In this document: positions 34,684 to 48,125 of the stretch, piece by piece
Numbering within the stretch: the first letter of the stretch is position 1
How the letters are laid out: the number at the start of each line of letters is the position of its first letter
Assembly (NCBI GenBank): GCA_963778165.1
Contig: CAVZTE010000005.1
Location: 1-64,000, forward strand
DNA: 64,000 bases
Source: Bog-756 sp963778165
Lineage (GTDB): Bacteria > Actinomycetota > Acidimicrobiia > Acidimicrobiales > RAAP-2
Direction: 5' to 3'
Position numbers and translations under genes: made by a program
Notes under the pieces: generated by a model
Told to the model about the DNA's origin: nothing
Database searches by the model: none
Seen by the model: only the letters and a program-made list of their open reading frames with translations

Positions 34684-35436
34684 GTGCCTGCGATCGACCT
34701 CAACGCCGATCTGGCCGAGGGCGCCACCCTCTCGACCGGCGACCTCGGCGTCCTGGACGCGGTGACCAGCGCCAGCCTGGCCTGTGGCTTCCACGCCGGG
34801 GATCGAGCTGTCATGCGGGCCACCGCCGAGGCCGCGCTGATCCGGGGTGTGGTCGTCGGGGCCCACGTCTCCTACCGCGACCGTGAAGGCTTCGGTCGTC
34901 GGGCCATGGAGGTGGAACCGGCCCGACTGGTGGCCGACATCGTCGAGCAGTGCGCGGCGCTCACCGAGGAGGTGGCCGAAGTGGGTGGCTTCGTGGAGTT
35001 CGTGAAGCCTCACGGCGCCCTCTACAACCGCATGGCCATCGATCCGGGCGTGGCCGCCTCGGTGGTCGAGGGCGTCCTCTCGGCCGGCATCCCTGTGCTG
35101 GTGGCCCAGCCCGGCACGGTGGCTACCGAACTAGCGGCCGCTCACGACGTGCGACTCGTCTCCGAAGGGTTCCCCGATCGTGGTTACCGGGCCGACGGTC
35201 GTCTGGCCGACCGCGGTGAGCCCGGCGCCCTGATCGACGATCCCATCGAGACCGCCCGACGAGCGGTCTCGATGGTGGAGCGGTGTGGTGTCGAGGCCGT
35301 CGACGGAACCTGGGTCCGATTCGGGGCGGAGACGTTGTGCATCCACGGGGACTCCCCCGGTGCCGCCGAAACGGCCCATCGGGTCCGCTCGGCGCTCCAG
35401 GTGGCGGGGATTGCCCTCCGTCCCTTCAACCGGTGA
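34684..35436 (+). CDS. pxpA: 5-oxoprolinase subunit A (LamB/YcsF family)
   Basis: PxpA acts with PxpB and PxpC to hydrolyse 5-oxoproline to glutamate with ATP. The start AIDLNADLAEGATLSTGDLG, then LACGFHAGDRAVM, VVVGAHVSYRDREGFGRR and FVKPHGALYNRM are the family signatures. The GTG at 34684 places AIDLNADL at the usual position; AATACT ends 6 bases before it, an imperfect leaderless -10. ATG 34666 and GTG 34681 are alternatives. Its stop overlaps the next gene as GTGA. Confidence 0.93.
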   Translation: MPAIDLNADLAEGATLSTGDLGVLDAVTSASLACGFHAGDRAVMRATAEAALIRGVVVGAHVSYRDREGFGRRAMEVEPARLVADIVEQCAALTEEVAEVGGFVEFVKPHGALYNRMAIDPGVAASVVEGVLSAGIPVLVAQPGTVATELAAAHDVRLVSEGFPDRGYRADGRLADRGEPGALIDDPIETARRAVSMVERCGVEAVDGTWVRFGAETLCIHGDSPGAAETAHRVRSALQVAGIALRPFNR

Positions 35437-37202
35437 ACGTCCGGGTCACTCCGTTCGGCGACAGCGCCCTGCTCCTCGACGTCGACGACGTGCGGACCGC
35501 CCACCGGATCACTGCGGCCATCGATCGGGCCCGGCAGACCGGACGGGCGCCGGCCGGCATCGGGGAGACCGTGGTGGGCATGGGGAGCGTGGTGGTCCAC
35601 CTCGACCAGCCCACGGCGAGCACCGACGCCGTCGGGTCGTGGCTGCAGGAACTCGCCGGCTCTGAGCCAGTCGATGACTCCGGCTTGGCCGGAGGTTCCC
35701 CTCCGGGCTCGAGGCGGGTGGACATTCCGGTCATCTTCGACGGGCCTGACCTCGACGAGGTGGCCGAGCAGGTCGGGGTCACCCCGGCCCGGGTGGTCGA
35801 GCTTCTGACAGGCGCGGAGCTCGACGTGGCCTTCTTGGGCTTCGCTCCGGGCTTCGGCTACCTCACCGGCCTGCCTCCGGCGCTGGCCGGCATTCCCCGA
35901 CGCCCCACTCCACGGGTATCGGTTCCGGGAGGATCGGTGGCCGTGGCCGGCGGCTTCGCCTCGATCTATCCCTCGACCGGCCCCGGCGGGTGGCAGCTGA
36001 TCGGCCGCACCCCGACCCGGCTGTTCGATCCCGACCGCCCCCCGCACGCTCTCCTGCGGCCGGGTGATGTGGTCCACTTCATCCCCGAGGCGCACGACTT
36101 CACCGACCAGACCTCGGCCGACCGGCCGGCGACAGCGGGCCGACTCGAGCCGCGACCGGACCGCACAACCCCGGCCCGGCGGGGCCCGCTGACGGCCCGA
36201 TCGGATCGGTTCGTGGAGGTTCTCGAGCCCGGCCTGCTCAGCCTGCTCCAAGACTCAGGGCGCCCCGGCGTAGCCACTCTCGGGATTCCCCGGGCCGGAC
36301 CGGCTGACCGGACCACCATGCGACTGGCCAACCGGTTGGTGGGCAACATCGACGGCGACGCCGCCATCGAGATCACTGGGTCGGGTCCGCGGCTGGCGTT
36401 CACCGGCCGGGCCTACCTGGCGGTGCTGGTGCCGCCGGGGGCCGAGGTGGATGTCCTCATCGACGACCGCCCCGTGGCCACCGGCTCGGTGTTCCCGGTC
36501 GACGACGGACAGGTGGTCACGGTGGGTCGAATCCGCGGCGGGCTCCGGGCCTACCTGGCGGTGTCGGGAGGGTTCGACACCGAGATGGTGGTCGGCTCCC
36601 GGTCCAGCGATGTGCTCGCAGGTCTGGGACCCGGCCCCTTGGTCGCCGGCGATCGATTGGACCTCGGACCCCCGGGGCGGCCCCACGGGGTGCTGTTGCC
36701 GCCCCCGGAGACCCCACTCCCCCGCCGGTCCGGCCCTACGACGACCATCCGGACGATCCGGGTGGTGCCCGGACCCCACTCGGTGCCCGCTGCCGGCCAT
36801 GAGCCTCTCGCCACAGGCCCCTGGGTCGTCGGGCCGGCGTCGAACCGGATCGGTGTCCGCCTCTCCCCCCGGGACCGCCCGTCCCCCACCGACCCGGCCG
36901 GGCCCGCGGCGGGCCGGTCGACCGGCCAGATCCCGTCCACCGGCATGGTCACCGGAGCCATTCAGCTCCCCCCGGACGGCCATCCCATCATCCTGCTCCC
37001 CGACCACGCCACCGTGGGCGGGTATCCGGTGGTGGCCTGTGTCATCACCGCCGACCTCCCCCTGATCGGTCAGCTCGAGCCCGGTGAGATCGTGGAGTTC
37101 GTCACGGTCGACCTCCCGACGGCACGCGCCCTCCTGATCTCCGCCGAGCGGGCTTTGGAGGCCCGGGTGACCGGATGGTTCCCGACCGAGGCGGGCACCT
37201 GA
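35433..37202 (+). CDS. pxpBC: Fused 5-oxoprolinase subunits B and C
   Basis: Residues 1-225 match PxpB (KipI): VTPFGDSALLLDV and FLGFAPGFGYLTGLPPALAG. RVSVPGGSVAVAGGFASIYP follows. After a linker, residues about 255-585 match PxpC (KipA): LLSLLQDSGRPGVATLGIPR, GPADRTTMRLANRLVGN, SNRIGVRLS and DHATVGGYPVVACVI. The two are separate genes in many bacteria and fused here with the linker in frame. The GTG at 35433 overlaps pxpA, so all three functions come from one mRNA. Confidence 0.93.
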   Translation: MNVRVTPFGDSALLLDVDDVRTAHRITAAIDRARQTGRAPAGIGETVVGMGSVVVHLDQPTASTDAVGSWLQELAGSEPVDDSGLAGGSPPGSRRVDIPVIFDGPDLDEVAEQVGVTPARVVELLTGAELDVAFLGFAPGFGYLTGLPPALAGIPRRPTPRVSVPGGSVAVAGGFASIYPSTGPGGWQLIGRTPTRLFDPDRPPHALLRPGDVVHFIPEAHDFTDQTSADRPATAGRLEPRPDRTTPARRGPLTARSDRFVEVLEPGLLSLLQDSGRPGVATLGIPRAGPADRTTMRLANRLVGNIDGDAAIEITGSGPRLAFTGRAYLAVLVPPGAEVDVLIDDRPVATGSVFPVDDGQVVTVGRIRGGLRAYLAVSGGFDTEMVVGSRSSDVLAGLGPGPLVAGDRLDLGPPGRPHGVLLPPPETPLPRRSGPTTTIRTIRVVPGPHSVPAAGHEPLATGPWVVGPASNRIGVRLSPRDRPSPTDPAGPAAGRSTGQIPSTGMVTGAIQLPPDGHPIILLPDHATVGGYPVVACVITADLPLIGQLEPGEIVEFVTVDLPTARALLISAERALEARVTGWFPTEAGT

Positions 37203-37235
37203 GACTCCGGTCAGGGTCCTGATCAAGGCAGAGCT

Positions 37236-37787
37236 TCAGCTCAGGGTCTTCACCATGGCCAGCCGGGGGTGGTGGTCGAGACCCCGGGCCCGCTCAGTGG
37301 CCCGGACCGCGGCCAGTTCCGGGCCCAACTCGGCCTCAGCCAGGGGCCGGAACCCACACCGCCGGTAGTAGGGACCGTTCCAGGGGACGTCAACGAAGGT
37401 GGTGAGCGTCACGGCCGGAAGGCCGTGGCCGGCCGCCCACTCCTCCAGGTGGTCGATCAGGGCCCGGCCGATCCCCTGGCGACCCCAACCGGGATGCACC
37501 GAGACCTGTTCGATATGAGCGTTGCCATCGACCACATCAGCCAGGAGATAGGCCACGGGCCGTTCCGCCGGTTCTTCGGCCACTCCGCCCGGCAGTCCGG
37601 CCGCCGCCACCCAGGCCATCCCCCGGCTCCGGTAGCGCTCCAACTCGTCGATGGACAGGGGCGGGTCTTCGCCGATGTAGGCCATGCCCACATCGGCGAA
37701 CAACACGGCGGCGGCCACCTCGATGTCCTGGAGAGCGGACAGCTCGTCTCGTCGGGCCGCGCGTATCACCACCGGGGTCGGCGCCAT
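37236..37787 (-). CDS. GNAT-family N-acetyltransferase
   Basis: A 183-residue acetyl-CoA-dependent acetyltransferase. The acetyl-CoA site is clear: IEQVSVHPGWGRQGIGRALI (motif A, with RxxGxG), and VPWNGPYYRRCGFRPL is the C-terminal motif. The acceptor is unknown. ATG 37787 is chosen because the GNAT domain starts at VVIRAARRDELSAL; a GGAG lies 10 bases upstream. The gene converges on pxpBC and diverges from the next one. Confidence 0.88.
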   Translation of the reverse strand: MAPTPVVIRAARRDELSALQDIEVAAAVLFADVGMAYIGEDPPLSIDELERYRSRGMAWVAAAGLPGGVAEEPAERPVAYLLADVVDGNAHIEQVSVHPGWGRQGIGRALIDHLEEWAAGHGLPAVTLTTFVDVPWNGPYYRRCGFRPLAEAELGPELAAVRATERARGLDHHPRLAMVKTLS

Positions 37788-37912
37788 CGGCGGATTCTCC
37801 ACCCCGGCACCCCGGCGTGCCAGCCCCAGGGCCGTCCGTGGCACCATGGGTGCTCCACTACATGCCACCGGAGAGCGCACCGAGGTGCTTCTCCCGACGA
37901 GAGGAGCCGGCT

Positions 37913-38524
37913 GTGACCGACGCCGACCAGCCCGGAACCGACGGGGATCCCGGCACGACCGACGCCAGCGACGACCTGATCCAGTCGAGGGAGGACGGCC
38001 AGCTCCACTTCATCAAGGAGACCGAGGCCCACACGTTCCCGGTCACCGCCCCGACCAACGCCACGCCGCTGGACGAGGACGAGATCGACGGGGTCATCCC
38101 CCACGCCCAACTGTGGGCCATGAAGGAACGGCGGCACGAGCAGTGGCCCCACCTCTTCGGACATCCCGAGCGCATCCGGGCCGTCGTGGGCGCCGGCGAC
38201 GCCGCCGTCTACGCCATCGACGACGGGAGTCACCACCGCATGATCGGGCGCCGGGTGGGGGCCACCCAGGACGGCGCCGAATACACCCTGATCGGCCGGA
38301 TCACCAAGGCCACCTACGACGAGCTGGTGGCGGGATCAATCGACGGCAAGCAGGCCTTCCTGGCTGCCAGTGACACCGGTCTCAGCGGCACAACGGTGAT
38401 ACCCGGCGTGTCGAACATCTTCGATGTCGACTACTACCAGCGGCCGGAGGAGATCCCCGCGGAGTACCTACCTCCCGCGCCCGCCATCACGTTCACCCAG
38501 GACCTGCCCACCGCCGATCGCTGA
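37913..38524 (+). CDS. Conserved-looking hypothetical protein
   Basis: I do not recognise this 203-residue acidic protein. A GAGAGGAG ribosome site 8 bases before GTG 37913 sets the start. The first 40 residues are acidic and disordered-looking. The rest looks folded: IPHAQLWAMKERRHEQWPHL, VVGAGDAAVYAIDDGSHHRM and GVSNIFDVDYYQRPEEIPAE. No transmembrane segment or signal is visible. It converges with pyrF, 12 bases away. Confidence 0.75.
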   Translation: MTDADQPGTDGDPGTTDASDDLIQSREDGQLHFIKETEAHTFPVTAPTNATPLDEDEIDGVIPHAQLWAMKERRHEQWPHLFGHPERIRAVVGAGDAAVYAIDDGSHHRMIGRRVGATQDGAEYTLIGRITKATYDELVAGSIDGKQAFLAASDTGLSGTTVIPGVSNIFDVDYYQRPEEIPAEYLPPAPAITFTQDLPTADR

Positions 38525-38536
38525 CCGGGCCCCGGT

Positions 38537-39442
38537 TCAACCAAAGGCGGCGTTGAGCTCCTCGCCGGCCACCCGGGCCGCCTCGGTGAGAGCACCCGCC
38601 TCGGGTCCGGCCGCCAGCACGGTACGCGACACGTTGGCCAGAACCGTGTGGGGCGCGCATCCGGCGAACAGGCGGGCCGCTCCCGCCGCGGTCCCCCCCT
38701 GAGCCCCGAGCCCGGGAGCCAGGATCACGCCACCCAGTGCGGCCAGTTCGAAGTGCGAGGGCTCCAGGGTGGCCCCGATCACTGCACCTACGGTCCCCGG
38801 CACCGGCAGGCCTCCATGGTTCAGGTCGGCGATCTCCCCCAGAAGGCTGTCCTCCACGGAAACTCCCCCCACGGAAACTCCCGCCCCCACCCCCGACCCA
38901 CCCGACAGCACCGCCTCCTGCAGGGAGCGGCCCTCGGGGTTGGAACTGCGAACCACCACGATGACCCCCCGGCCCGAGGCGGCGGCCAGGTCGAAGGCCG
39001 GCGCCAGGGCCCCGATGCCCAGGTAGGGCACCACGGTCACCGCGTCGGCCACCAACGGGCTGGCGGGGTCCAGCCAAGCAGAGGCGTAGGCCTCCATGGT
39101 CGAACCGATGTCGGCCCGCTTGGCGTCGGCAATGACCAGCAGCCCGGCCTCACGGGCAGCCGCCATCACCGTCTCCAGGGCGCCCAGGCCCGCCGCTCCC
39201 CACCGTTCGAAGAAGGCCACCTGAGGCTTCACCACCGGGACCACCCCGGCGAAGGCCTCCACGCAACGCAGTCCGAACGAAGCCAACCCGTCGGCCGAGT
39301 CCGGCAGTCCCCACCGCTCCAGCAGGGCCGCCGAGGGGTCGATGCCGGCACACAACGGACTGGTCCTCGACACCGCGGCGGACACCGCGGCGGCGAACCC
39401 CCCGGCCGGTACCGGGTCACCCGTGAGTTGCGTCTCACCCAT
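38537..39442 (-). CDS. pyrF: Orotidine 5'-phosphate decarboxylase (type 2)
   Basis: PyrF makes UMP, the end of the pathway. The active-site motif is DAKRADIGST (Asp-Lys-Asp network). LCAGIDPSAALLERWGLPDS and VKPQVAFFERWG mark the longer type 2 family seen in actinobacteria. GTVGAVIGAT and ILAPGLGAQGG form the phosphate site. ATG 39442 overlaps pyrD by 8 bases; GTG 39451 is an alternative. It is the last gene of the pyr operon. A Gly/Ser/Val repeat lies near residues 185-200. Confidence 0.95.
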   Translation of the reverse strand: MGETQLTGDPVPAGGFAAAVSAAVSRTSPLCAGIDPSAALLERWGLPDSADGLASFGLRCVEAFAGVVPVVKPQVAFFERWGAAGLGALETVMAAAREAGLLVIADAKRADIGSTMEAYASAWLDPASPLVADAVTVVPYLGIGALAPAFDLAAASGRGVIVVVRSSNPEGRSLQEAVLSGGSGVGAGVSVGGVSVEDSLLGEIADLNHGGLPVPGTVGAVIGATLEPSHFELAALGGVILAPGLGAQGGTAAGAARLFAGCAPHTVLANVSRTVLAAGPEAGALTEAARVAGEELNAAFG

Positions 39443-40481
39443 GGGCGGCACCGGTCAGCTCCCGCACCCGCCGAACCCCGTGGACCGAACACCATCGCTC
39501 GACCTCGTGGAGGACCCGGAGGGGCGCCCGGGGGTCGCGGAAGGTAGCCGAGCCCACCTGCACGGCGTCGGCCCCGGCCATCATCAGCTCGACGGCGTCC
39601 TCACCACGGAACACCCCGCCCACCCCGATGATGGCCGTCCCGGGGTGGGCGGCCCGCACGTCGAAGACGGCCCGGACCGCCAGGGCGTGGATGGCCGGCC
39701 CCGACAGCCCTCCGCCGGACGGCCCCGAACCGAGCACCGGCCGGCGCTGTTCGACGTCGATGGCCATGGCCAGAGCGGTGTTGATCAGGGTCACGGCCTC
39801 GGCCCCCGCACCCAGGGCCGCCCCGGCCACCTCGGCCAGGTCGGCCACGGTGGGGCTGAGCTTGGCCCAGCGGGGCAGGGCCGGGCAGGACTCGGCCACC
39901 GCCGTCATCACCTCGGCGGTGGCGGCCGGCGAGTGGGCGAACATCCTCCGGCGGTCCTCGATGTTGGGGCAGCTCACGTTGACCTCCACGGCGGTGACCC
40001 CGGGGATACCGGCCACGGCTGCGGCGGCCTTGGCGAAGTCCCCCACCCGCTGGCCCCAGATGCTCACCACCACCCGGGCCCCGGTGGCGGTGAGCCGGGG
40101 GAGGTCGCGCCGGGCCCACTCCTCCAACCCGGGCCCCTGGAGCCCGACGCTGTTGATCATCCCCGCACCCACCTGGTGCACCCGGGGGGCCGGATTGCCG
40201 GGCCACGGGTCCACCGACAGGGACTTGACCACCACCGCTCCCAGTTGACCGAGGGGGAAGTACGCCGCCAGCTCGTCGGAGTGGCCGGCGGTCCCCGACG
40301 CCGTCATCACCGGGTTGGGGAGCTCGATGGAGCCGACCCGGACCGAGAGGTCGACATCACCGGCGGTCACCGCCCGCCAGGCCCGCCCCACCCGGTCCCT
40401 GGCCACGGAGCCGACCCGGTTCGGCTGTCCGGTCGCCGGCTGTCCGGTCGCCGGCTGTCCGGTCGCCGGCTGTCCGGTCAC
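39435..40481 (-). CDS. pyrD: Dihydroorotate dehydrogenase (class 1B-like catalytic subunit)
   Basis: PyrD oxidises dihydroorotate to orotate. From about residue 43 the class 1B fold is clear: DLSVRVGSIELPNPVMTASG, VNVSCPNIEDRRRMFAHSP (catalytic Cys) and VGGVFRGEDAVELMMAGADA. Class 1B enzymes use NAD through the PyrK partner, but no pyrK is in the operon. The GTG at 40481, four bases after the carB stop, gives an N-terminal (TGQPA)4-type repeat from a 15-bp tandem repeat; an internal GTG at 40367 would give a more usual start. Confidence 0.93.
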   Translation of the reverse strand: MTGQPATGQPATGQPATGQPNRVGSVARDRVGRAWRAVTAGDVDLSVRVGSIELPNPVMTASGTAGHSDELAAYFPLGQLGAVVVKSLSVDPWPGNPAPRVHQVGAGMINSVGLQGPGLEEWARRDLPRLTATGARVVVSIWGQRVGDFAKAAAAVAGIPGVTAVEVNVSCPNIEDRRRMFAHSPAATAEVMTAVAESCPALPRWAKLSPTVADLAEVAGAALGAGAEAVTLINTALAMAIDVEQRRPVLGSGPSGGGLSGPAIHALAVRAVFDVRAAHPGTAIIGVGGVFRGEDAVELMMAGADAVQVGSATFRDPRAPLRVLHEVERWCSVHGVRRVRELTGAAHG

Positions 40482-40485
40482 CGGC
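40423..40485. repeat. 15-bp tandem repeats at the carB/pyrD junction
   Basis: GTCCGGTCGCCGGCT-type units occur four times in a row with one changed base at the end. They lie directly after the carB stop and, read in the pyrD frame, encode repeated TGQPA. Confidence 0.85.
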
Positions 40486-43799
<3,314 letters not shown>

Positions 43800-43800
<1 letters not shown>

Positions 43801-44962
43801 CAGCTGGTCCCCCCGGAACGGGCCCCGGCACCCGAGCCGGCCCCCATGCCGGAGCGGGCGCCGGTGGCGTCCATCAGGTCACGGAACTCGGCGAACAGGT
43901 ACCGGGCGTCGTGGGGGCCCGGGCCGGCCTCGGGGTGGTACTGCACGCTGAAGACCGGGACCTGGTTGCTGCGGATCCCCTCGATGACCCCGTCGTTGAG
44001 ATTGACGTGGGTGACCTCGGTCGCAGCCAGGGAGTCGGCGAGCACAGCGAAGTTGTGGTTCTGCGAGGTGATCTCCACCCGGCCGGTCGACAGCCGGCGG
44101 ACCGGATGGTTGCCGCCGTGGTGGCCGAAGGGGAGCTTGTAGGTGGTGGCGCCGAGGGCGGAGGCCAGCAGTTGGTGGCCCAGGCAGATCCCGAACACCG
44201 GGACGGTGCCCTGCTCGGCGAGCTTCCGGACTTCCCCTACGATGGCGGGCAGGGCGGCGGGGTCACCCGGCCCGTTGGACAGGAAGATCCCGTCCGGCTC
44301 CAGGCCCAACACCTCGTCGGCCGGGGTGGAGGCCGGCACCACGGTGACCGTGGCCATCTCCCCCAACTGACGCAGCATGGCTTCTTTGATCCCGAAGTCG
44401 TAGGCCACCACCCGGTAGGGACCCTGGCCGCGGGTGTATCGCTCCGACGTGCTCACCCCCGACACCAGGTCGATCCCGTCGGTGGGCGGGGCGGCCGCCG
44501 CCGCAGCCAGCAGGTCGGCCTGGTTGGCCGGGCCGAAGGCGCAGGGCATGGCCCCCTGATCGCGCAGGTGGCGGGTGAGGCGCCGGGTGTCGATCCCGGT
44601 GATGCCGGGAAGCGACAGGCGGATGAGGTAGTCCTCGAGGGTTTCGGTGGCCCGCCAGTTGCTGGGCCGGTCACACAGGTCGCGCACGATCACGCCACGG
44701 CAGTGGGGCCGGGCCGCCTCGTCGTCACCCGGGTTGACCCCGTAGTTGCCGATGTGGGGATAGGTGAAGGCGATGACCTGTCCGGCGTAGGACGGATCGG
44801 TGATGACCTCCTGGTAGCCGGAGAGCACCGTGTTGAACACCGCTTCTCCGGTGGCGATCCCGTCCTCGGGCTCGGCCCCGATGGCCTCCCCCTCGAAGAC
44901 GGCGCCATCGGCCAACACCAGGGCCGCCTCGCTCCGGTGCTGGGCCGCACCGCCCCGTCCGG

Positions 44963-44966
<4 letters not shown>
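43800..44966 (-). CDS. carA: Carbamoyl-phosphate synthase small (glutaminase) subunit
   Basis: CarA hydrolyses glutamine and channels ammonia to CarB. The N-terminal domain has ALVLADGAVFEGEAIGAE and VLSGYQEVITDPSYAGQ. The class I amidotransferase triad is FGICLGHQLLA (Cys) and VQYHPEAGPGPHD (His-Glu). The 388 residues are family length, with a Gly/Ser/Ala tail. The ATG at 44966 overlaps the pyrC stop as ATGA. Confidence 0.98.
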
Positions 44967-46265
<1,299 letters not shown>

Positions 46266-46273
<8 letters not shown>

Positions 46274-47363
46274 GGTCGGCGCTCCCGGTTGAATCTGCGG
46301 CTGTGTTGTCGGCCGGCGCTGTGTTGTCGGCCGGCGCTGTGTTATCGGCCGGCGCTGTGTCGCCCGGCGCGGTGTTGTCGGCCGGCGCTTCGGCTGATCC
46401 GCCGAGCAGCTCGGCCGGCCCCTGGCCCAGCAGTAGGAACAGCACGGCCATCCGGATGGCCACCCCGTTGCTGACCTGGTCGGTGATGAGCGACGCCGGC
46501 AGCTCGGCCACGTCCGAGGCGATCTCCACACCCCGCACGATCGGGCCGGGATGGAGGATCACCGCCCCGGCCTGGAGCATGGCCGCCCGGCGGGAGGTGA
46601 GGCCGTAGCCGGCGGTGTACTCCCGCAGGGTGGGCACGAACTCACCGCTCCCCCGCTCGGACTGCACCCGGAGCAGCGAGACCACGTCGGCCTTGGGCAG
46701 CGCGTCGTCGAGGTCGGTGGTCACCGCCACGATGGGCCAGCCCTCGAGGGACGGCGGGAGGAGGGTCGAGGGCGCCACCAGGGTGACCTCTGCGCCCATG
46801 GCGGCGTAGGCGGAGATCTGCGACCGGGCCACCCGGCTGTGTCGGATGTCCCCCACGATGATCACCTGGAGGCCCTGGAACTTGGCCAGTCCCGCGTCCC
46901 CGCCACCGAAGGCCTGGCGAACGGTGTAGAGGTCGAGCAGGGCCTGGGTGGGGTGCTGGTGCCAGCCGTCGCCGGCGTTGATGACCACGCAGTGATCGAC
47001 CCACTCGGTCACCCGGTCCGGGACGCCGGAGGACTTGTGGCGGATGATCACCGAGTCGATCCCGATGGCCTCCACCGTCTCGATGGTGTCCCGCAGCGAC
47101 TCGCCCTTGTTCACCGACGACGACCCGGCCGAAAACGACAGCACGTCGGCGGACATCCGTTTGGCCGCGGTCTCGAACGACATCCGGGTCCGGGTGGAGT
47201 CCTCGAAGAACAGGGTGGCCACGGTCCGGCCCCGGAGGGTGGGCACCTTGGGATTGGCCCGTCGTCCGACCTCGGCGAAGGAGTCGGTGACCCTCAGGAC
47301 GTCGGTGATCTCGGCCGGGCCGAGGTCGTCGATGCTGAGCAGATGGCTGGGGAACGGGCTCAC
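46266..47363 (-). CDS. pyrB: Aspartate carbamoyltransferase catalytic subunit with repeat tail
   Basis: PyrB joins carbamoyl phosphate and aspartate. Motifs are FFEDSTRTRMSFE, SSVNKGESLRDT, HPTQALLDLYTV and HPGPIVRGVE. No regulatory pyrI is seen, so control should be through PyrR. The core ends near residue 315 and is followed by a tail with (P)ADNTA repeated, encoded by an 18-bp tandem repeat. The GTG at 47363 overlaps the pyrR stop as GTGA. Confidence 0.97.
46301..46389. repeat. 18-bp tandem repeats in the 3' end of pyrB
   Basis: GCTGTGTTGTCGGCCGGC-type units repeat about five times, one copy being shortened/changed near 46360. They are in frame in pyrB and encode PADNTA blocks just before the pyrC start. 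Confidence 0.85.
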
Positions 47364-47929
47364 CGGCTCACCAGCTCCCCGAGCGACACCCCGTCGTCGG
47401 ACACATCGACCATCTCGTCCCGGCTGGTCGGGAGGTTCTTGCCCACGTAGTCGGGGCGGATGGGCAGCTCGCGGTGGCCCCGGTCCACCATGACGGCCAG
47501 CTCGACGATCTGGGCCCGCCCGTACTCGCCCAGAGCATTGAGGGCGGCCCTGATGGTCCGGCCGGTGAACAGCACATCGTCGACCAACACCACGGTGGTC
47601 CCGGTGAGGTCGAAGCTGATGTCGGTGGCCGCCTCGGGAAGCACCGGGCGCAAACCGATGTCGTCGCGGTAGAAGGCCACGTCCAGAGTGCCGACCGGAA
47701 TGTGGGCGCCCTCGAGTTCCGAGAGGGTCTCGGCCAGCCGTTGGGCTATGGCCACTCCGCCGGTCTGGAGCCCGATGAGCACCACGTGCTCGAGGCCCCG
47801 GTTGCGTTCGGCGATCTCATGGGCCATCCGGGTGATGGCCCGGTGCACGTCCGCCGCCGACATGACCTGGGCCCGGGGAACGAACACAGCACCCCGCGGG
47901 CGGGTATGACTGCGTTCACGTTCGGCCAC
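47360..47929 (-). CDS. pyrR: Bifunctional pyr operon RNA-binding regulator / uracil phosphoribosyltransferase
   Basis: PyrR senses UMP/UTP and binds pyr mRNA. The phosphoribosyltransferase motif is VVLVDDVLFTGRTIRAAL (PRPP loop). ITRMAHEIAERNRGLEHVVL and GTLDVAFYRDD are also conserved. The GTG at 47929 has AGGAGGAAG 6 bases upstream. It is the first gene of the pyr operon. A matching PyrR-binding hairpin lies 15 bases before the start, so PyrR should repress its own and downstream translation. Confidence 0.96.
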   Translation of the reverse strand: MAERERSHTRPRGAVFVPRAQVMSAADVHRAITRMAHEIAERNRGLEHVVLIGLQTGGVAIAQRLAETLSELEGAHIPVGTLDVAFYRDDIGLRPVLPEAATDISFDLTGTTVVLVDDVLFTGRTIRAALNALGEYGRAQIVELAVMVDRGHRELPIRPDYVGKNLPTSRDEMVDVSDDGVSLGELVSR

Positions 47930-47943
47930 CGGCTTCCTCCTGT

Positions 47944-47974
47944 CCGTACGGGCCTCACGGGACCCGCTTCACGG
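47944..47974 (-). promoter_or_regulatory. PyrR-binding stem-loop in the pyr leader
   Basis: On the minus strand GGTCCCGTGAGGCC (47964-47951) fits the PyrR anti-antiterminator loop consensus (UCCNGNGAGGY). It is held by a CGGG/CCCG upper stem and a CCGT/ACGG lower stem with an internal bulge, as in known sites. The ribosome site of pyrR starts 3 bases after the element, which favours translational control as reported for mycobacteria over transcription attenuation. Confidence 0.75.
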
Positions 47975-47984
47975 TCAGACCCCG

Positions 47985-47990
47985 AGTATA
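47985..47990 (-). promoter_or_regulatory. pyr operon promoter -10 (TATACT)
   Basis: Minus-strand TATACT lies so that transcription would start near 47978, just four bases before the PyrR hairpin. No good -35 is seen; TGCG directly before it may act as an extended -10. Confidence 0.55.
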
Positions 47991-48063
47991 CGCACGGCGA
48001 TCGGGAACGGGCACGGACGGTTGCGGCGTCGACGCCGGATCGGCTGCAGATTGTCGCCGAGTG

Positions 48064-48125
48064 CAGTTGGTTACCGGTCCCGGGCCGTTTGATCACCGGA
48101 CCCGCATCAGTTGGTTACTGGTCCC
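48064..48125. repeat. 18-bp direct repeat overlapping the nusB stop
   Basis: CAGTTGGTTACCGGTCCC (48064) and CAGTTGGTTACTGGTCCC (48108) differ by one base. The second copy contains the nusB stop and last codons, so the first looks like a duplicated 3' end of nusB. The rest of the 190-base nusB-pyrR gap holds the pyr promoter. Confidence 0.8.
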
